A DNA stretch of 64,000 nucleotides, from positions 1 to 64,000 of the forward strand of contig NZ_JAINVU010000002.1 of NCBI RefSeq assembly GCF_019880555.1, in the 5' to 3' direction. The notes under the pieces were generated by a model. It saw only the letters and a list, made by a program, of their open reading frames with translations. It did no database searches and had not been told where the DNA came from. A program made the position numbers and the translations under genes. The DNA is from Hephaestia mangrovi. Its GTDB lineage: Bacteria; Pseudomonadota; Alphaproteobacteria; Sphingomonadales; Sphingomonadaceae. Positions 60,770 through 64,000 of the stretch are shown here, piece by piece. Position 1 is the first letter of the stretch, and each line of letters begins with the position of its first letter.

Positions 60770-61417
60770 ATGACGAAGATGCTGGACCTGTTGACTCATG
60801 CGGGAAACCTGCCGTTCGCGGTGGCGCTTGCGGTCGTCATGCTGCTGGCCCTGCTGCAGTTCGTCGGTCTGGCCGACATACTGGGCGCGCATCTGCATCT
60901 CGATGCCGACGTTCACGCGGATGGCGATCTGGCTGTCGATGCCGGGCTGTTGTCGCTGTTCGGCGTTGGCCGCGTGCCGTTCATGATGTGGCTGATGATC
61001 TTGCTGGTGCTGTTTGCCGTGATTGGCCTGACTGGCCAGGAACTCCTGGCGGCGTTCGCCGGCGTGCGGTGGCCGGCGTGGGCGGCGGCGCTGGGCTCTG
61101 CGGCGCTGACGCTACCCGCCACCGGTGCGCTCTGCCGTCCGCTGAGCCGCGTGCTGCCGCATGACGAGACGACCGCGATCGACGTGCAGGCGCTGACCGG
61201 TCGCGAGGCGGAAATCGTCATCGGCACCGCCGCGCCGGGCAATCCCGCACGCGGCAGGGTGATCGACCGTTTCGGCCAGACGCATTACGTCATGCTGGAG
61301 CCCGACGGCGCGGATCAACATTTCGTGCAGGGTGAAAGGGTGTTGCTCATTCGGTGCGAGAGTGGCCTTTTCAAGGCGATCGCGCGGGGCGACCATTATC
61401 TGCCGAAACTGGGTTAG
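60770..61417 (+). CDS. YqiJ/NfeD-like inner-membrane protein
   Basis: This 215-residue protein has hydrophobic segments near 16-38, 70-95 and 100-125 and a C-terminal OB-fold (about 140-210: ALTGREAEIVIGTAAPGNPARGRVIDRFGQTHYVMLEPD, FVQGERVLLIRCESGLFKAI). The layout is that of YqiJ, the usual partner of YqiK-type flotillins. The start at 60770 lacks an obvious strong ribosome site, so internal ATGs are possible. Its stop overlaps the convergent kinase gene's stop (TTAG, 61414-61417). Confidence 0.83.
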   Translation: MTKMLDLLTHAGNLPFAVALAVVMLLALLQFVGLADILGAHLHLDADVHADGDLAVDAGLLSLFGVGRVPFMMWLMILLVLFAVIGLTGQELLAAFAGVRWPAWAAALGSAALTLPATGALCRPLSRVLPHDETTAIDVQALTGREAEIVIGTAAPGNPARGRVIDRFGQTHYVMLEPDGADQHFVQGERVLLIRCESGLFKAIARGDHYLPKLG

Positions 61418-62368
61418 CGGCGGTTGGAAGGGTGTTGGTCCGCGAGGAGGAGCGCGCCAAGCGGGCCGGCGTCGCTGCTCAGCGCGGCGGGCACGATCGT
61501 GCGGGCGACAGCGTGGCGGTCCATGCCGGGAAGATAGCCCGCGAGCTTTGCCACGGTGCCGGCCCGGATCTTGTCGAACAGGTGCGGCTGACCGACTCCG
61601 ACACCGCCGCCGATCACGATCCGCTCGCACGACAGGGTAAGCAGCAGATTGGCCATGGCCTCGGCCAGAGCGTCGGCGACCGGCGCCCAGACCGGATCGT
61701 TCGGCGAGAGCGTTTCCGCAGGCGCTCCCGCTCGGGCAGCGATCGCGGGGCCGGAGGCGAGGCCCTCCAGACAATCGCCATGGAAAGGGGCAGACCCCGG
61801 CGAATGTGTCCCCGATCGATCGCCGGATGCGGATATGGCCGGCTTCTGGATGCATCCGTCCGGAGATCGGCCGGCCATTGGCGATGATTCCCATGCCGAT
61901 GCCCGTGCCGACTGTGACATAGACGAAATCGTCGAGCCCTTCGGCGGCGCCCCAGCGCCCTTCGGCCAAGGCGGCGGCGGTCACGTCGGTATGCACCGTC
62001 GTGGGGACGGGCATGGCCTTCAGCAGCGGACCGAGCACATCGGCGCCCGACCAGCCCGGCTTGGGGTTCGGCAACATCACGCCTCGATTGCCATGACGTG
62101 CGTCGAGCGCGATCGGGCCGAAGCTGGCAATGCCCATCGCATCCGGCCGGTATTGCTCACGCCACGTCCGCAGTCGGGCCGCGACGGCATCGAGCGTCGT
62201 TCCGGGCGCTGCTGTCGGTACGACGAGGCGATCGACTATCTGGCGATCATGACCAACGACCGCGATCGTCTTGGTGCCGCCGAGTTCGACGCCAACCGTC
62301 AGCCGCACCTGTCGCGCCGGCCCGCTCCCGTCTTGCGACACGACGGACCGGGGCATTTCTTTGTTCAT
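61414..62368 (-). pseudogene. ROK-family sugar kinase (fructokinase type), frameshifted
   Basis: The N-terminal two thirds begin at the ATG at 62368 (AGGGG six bases before). They read as a ROK kinase: VGVELGGTKTIAVVG, HTDVTAAALAEGRWGAAEG, YVTVGTGIGMGIIANG and MHPEAGHIRIRR, then DTFAGVCPF. At that point the frame changes. The continuation HGDCLEGLASGPAIAAR...DPVWAPVADALAEAMANLLLTLSCERIVIGGGVG is found one frame over. The family's zinc motif CPFHGDCLEG is split by one extra base at about 61781-61783. Read in one frame the product is truncated and scrambled. Either the gene is broken or this is a base-calling error in a C/T run. If repaired it would be about 318 residues and phosphorylate fructose or a related hexose. 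Confidence 0.82.
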
Positions 62369-62629
62369 AAGCAACCCCTGGTTGGCGCCGCCGCTAAGTC
62401 GGCAGGCACAGGTGCGATTGAGTGACGGATTTTATGACGACATATGTAGAGTTATTAGTCAAGTGGTTGAAGCCGGAGTAAGTATCGAATCGGCCGATGA
62501 CCGATCGCCTCGCTTTGGTGCGCATCGGGGCGCCGATGGTCTGCCCCGGTGAGACGAACTGTGCAGCTTGCGCCGCAGCGACGGTTTCCGATCAACTGAT
62601 TGTCAACCCGGCGGCGCTAGATCGGCTGC

Positions 62630-63604
62630 ATGTCTACCGCCGTGCTCATCACCGTCGATACCGAATTGTCCGCGGGGCGGCAGGGGCGCGGCTGGAGCGT
62701 GGGCGACAATTTTCGCAGCTCGTTTCTCGGCCGGTGCGGCCAAGGCGATTTCGGCGTTCCCTGGTTGCTCGACCGGCTCGACGCCGCCGGAGCGCGCGGT
62801 GTGTTCTTCGTCGATCCGATGCCGGCGCTGGTGCATGGCGACGCGTTGATTGCCGACATGGTAGGCCCGATCGTCGATCGCGGGCACGAGGTGCAGCTTC
62901 ATATCCACACCGAGTGGCTGGAATGGGCGCGCCATTCGCCGGTCGGTGAGCGCCGCGGGCGCAATATCGGCGATTTTTCGCTGGAGGACCAGGTTGTCCT
63001 GATCGGCTATGCCCGCGACGTGCTGATGCGCGCGGGCGCACCGGCGCCGATCGCCTTCCGGGCGGGAAATTACGGCGCCGATGATCGCACCATCGCCGCG
63101 CTCGATCGGCTCGGCATCGCCTGGGATACGAGCTTCAATGCCGGCTATCTGGGCGGAGACTGCACGATCACCGCGCTGCCCTCTTTGGTCACGCCGCAGC
63201 AGCGCGGTAGCGTCGGCCTGGTTCCCGTGTCGGGCATCTTCGATCGCCCCGGTCATTTCCGGCCGGCGCAGGTCTGCGCGATGTCGGCGCGCGAGATGCG
63301 CGCCGCGCTCGACCATGCCGCGCGCAACGCACATCCCTGTTTCACGATCGTCACGCACAGTTTCGAGATGCTGTCGCGCGACCGATCGCGGCCCAACCGC
63401 GCGGTGATGGCCCGCTTCGAGGCGCTGTGCCGTCATATCGCGGCCCAGCCGGCGCTTCGGGCCGAAGGGTTCCGCGATCTGCCGCCCATGCTTCCCGAAC
63501 AGCCGCTTGGGTTGGCCCGCCACAGTTATGCGCGCACGGCAGCGCGCGTCGTGGCGCAGGTGCTGGCGACGTGGCGCTACGAGCGCAGCTTGCGCCCGGC
63601 ATGA
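62630..63604 (+). CDS. Polysaccharide deacetylase-like protein
   Basis: This 324-residue protein is related to the NodB/CE4 fold: VLITVDTELS with the first-motif aspartate, GVFFVDPMPAL, HEVQLHIHTEWLEW in place of the H-x3-H motif, FRAGNYGADDRTIAALDRLGIAWDTSF and ITHSFEML-like TIVTHSFEML. It probably acts on an N- or O-acyl sugar or is a non-canonical relative in envelope glycan assembly. It overlaps the following ATP-grasp gene, a pairing seen in exopolysaccharide loci. Neither a signal peptide nor membrane segments are evident. Confidence 0.8.
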   Translation: MSTAVLITVDTELSAGRQGRGWSVGDNFRSSFLGRCGQGDFGVPWLLDRLDAAGARGVFFVDPMPALVHGDALIADMVGPIVDRGHEVQLHIHTEWLEWARHSPVGERRGRNIGDFSLEDQVVLIGYARDVLMRAGAPAPIAFRAGNYGADDRTIAALDRLGIAWDTSFNAGYLGGDCTITALPSLVTPQQRGSVGLVPVSGIFDRPGHFRPAQVCAMSAREMRAALDHAARNAHPCFTIVTHSFEMLSRDRSRPNRAVMARFEALCRHIAAQPALRAEGFRDLPPMLPEQPLGLARHSYARTAARVVAQVLATWRYERSLRPA

Positions 63605-64000
63605 GCAGCCTGCCCCCGGCGATCGTGCTCGGCGTCGATTCGCCGATCGGCTTGACGGTGATGCGCGAGCTTGGCGAGCAGGGCGTGCCGGTTCACGCCA
63701 TCGGCTCGCGCCGGTCGATCGGGCGCGCGTCGCGTTATTGCCGCGGGTTTACCGAGCGGCCGGCCGGCCCGATCGGCGACTGGCTGCCTGACGTGATTGC
63801 GGAAACACAGGCCCGCGCGCTGCTGGCGGTTTCGGAAAACGACCTTTTGCAACTCGCGGTATTGCCTGCCGAGATCGATGGGTGCGCGATCCTGACGCCG
63901 CGCGCGGCGCCGCTGGGCATCGTGCTCGACAAGGCCGAGACGCTGCGCCGCGCCGCCGCGATCGGCATCGATACGCCGCCGACCTGGCAGCCCATGCCCG
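63601..64000 (+). CDS. ATP-grasp enzyme, N-terminal fragment (runs off window)
   Basis: The first 133 residues of a protein that begins with a Rossmann-like pre-ATP-grasp domain: AIVLGVDSPIGLTVMRELGEQGVPVHAIGSRRSIGRASRYCRGF, then LLAVSENDLLQLAVLPAEIDGCAILTPRAAPLGIVLDKAETLRRAAAIGIDTPPTWQPMP. The DKAETLRRAAAIGIDTPPTW stretch is the usual lead-in to the ATP-grasp lid. These proteins ligate carboxylates to amines. The ATG overlaps the deacetylase stop. The rest is outside the window. Confidence 0.8.
   Translation, partial: MSSLPPAIVLGVDSPIGLTVMRELGEQGVPVHAIGSRRSIGRASRYCRGFTERPAGPIGDWLPDVIAETQARALLAVSENDLLQLAVLPAEIDGCAILTPRAAPLGIVLDKAETLRRAAAIGIDTPPTWQPMP

Noticed and set aside
1..64000. CRISPR array, prophage or conjugation genes
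   Set aside because: No regularly spaced repeats, phage structural proteins, relaxases or partition genes were seen anywhere in the window.

Overview
The window reads as chromosomal DNA of a sphingomonad-type alphaproteobacterium (Sphingomonas or a close relative). The evidence is high GC, many four-base start/stop overlaps, three TonB-dependent receptors with EIVVTG-type TonB boxes, a UrcA-family protein, and catabolic clusters that pair glycoside hydrolases with TonB receptors. No replication, partition or conjugation genes are visible.

Left edge (1-1.2 kb): the start of an IS5-like transposase runs off the left end. It is followed by an N-terminally truncated AraC regulator and an orphan tRNA-Ser 3' end at 1176-1198, which looks like the attachment-site scar of a genomic island lying to the left.

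1.6-33.9 kb: a large deoxyhexose utilisation locus. Hydrolases: two GH29 alpha-L-fucosidases, a GH141-like beta-helix protein, a GH35 and a GH42 beta-galactosidase. Import: two SusC-independent TonB receptors, an MFS transporter and a FucP-type symporter. Non-phosphorylating L-fucose route: mutarotase, aldose dehydrogenase, lactonase, enolase-superfamily dehydratase candidate, SDR dehydrogenase, FAH-fold hydrolase and L-lactate oxidase, giving pyruvate. Two additions go beyond fucose. A hydroxypyruvate/glyoxylate reductase plus glycerate kinase would salvage glycerate. A zinc dehydrogenase, polyol-dehydrogenase-type reductase and altronate dehydratase resemble the L-galactonate -> tagaturonate -> altronate -> KDG route. 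The locus may therefore handle L-galactose as well as L-fucose, as expected for plant xyloglucan or RG-II side chains. A GntR regulator and its apparent operator TTGATATATCAA cover the first half. An IclR regulator and a different shared motif lie in the second half.

34-46.3 kb: housekeeping and accessory genes, including a sterol-desaturase-family enzyme, a lysine-rich membrane protein, a UrcA protein, a third TonB receptor behind a structured leader, a histidine kinase/response regulator/TPR-sulfotransferase operon, a beta-propeller lipoprotein and a metallo-beta-lactamase-fold hydrolase.

46.4-56.5 kb: a compact operon for guanidine (formerly annotated as urea) nitrogen assimilation: ABC transporter, carboxyguanidine deiminase pair, biotin carboxylase and allophanate hydrolase. 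Inside it sits a NikR-fold ribbon-helix-helix regulator that has lost three of the four nickel ligands. Two 28-bp dyads of identical architecture (GTATTA-N16-TAATAt/a) precede the transporter gene and the regulator gene. This self-contained regulator/operator pair, with no recognisable guanidine riboswitch, is the most novel-looking system in the window.

56.5-64 kb: ferredoxin, a divergent SDR/TetR pair with an operator, a flotillin/YqiJ pair, a frameshifted ROK sugar kinase, and a polysaccharide-deacetylase/ATP-grasp pair that runs off the right end.
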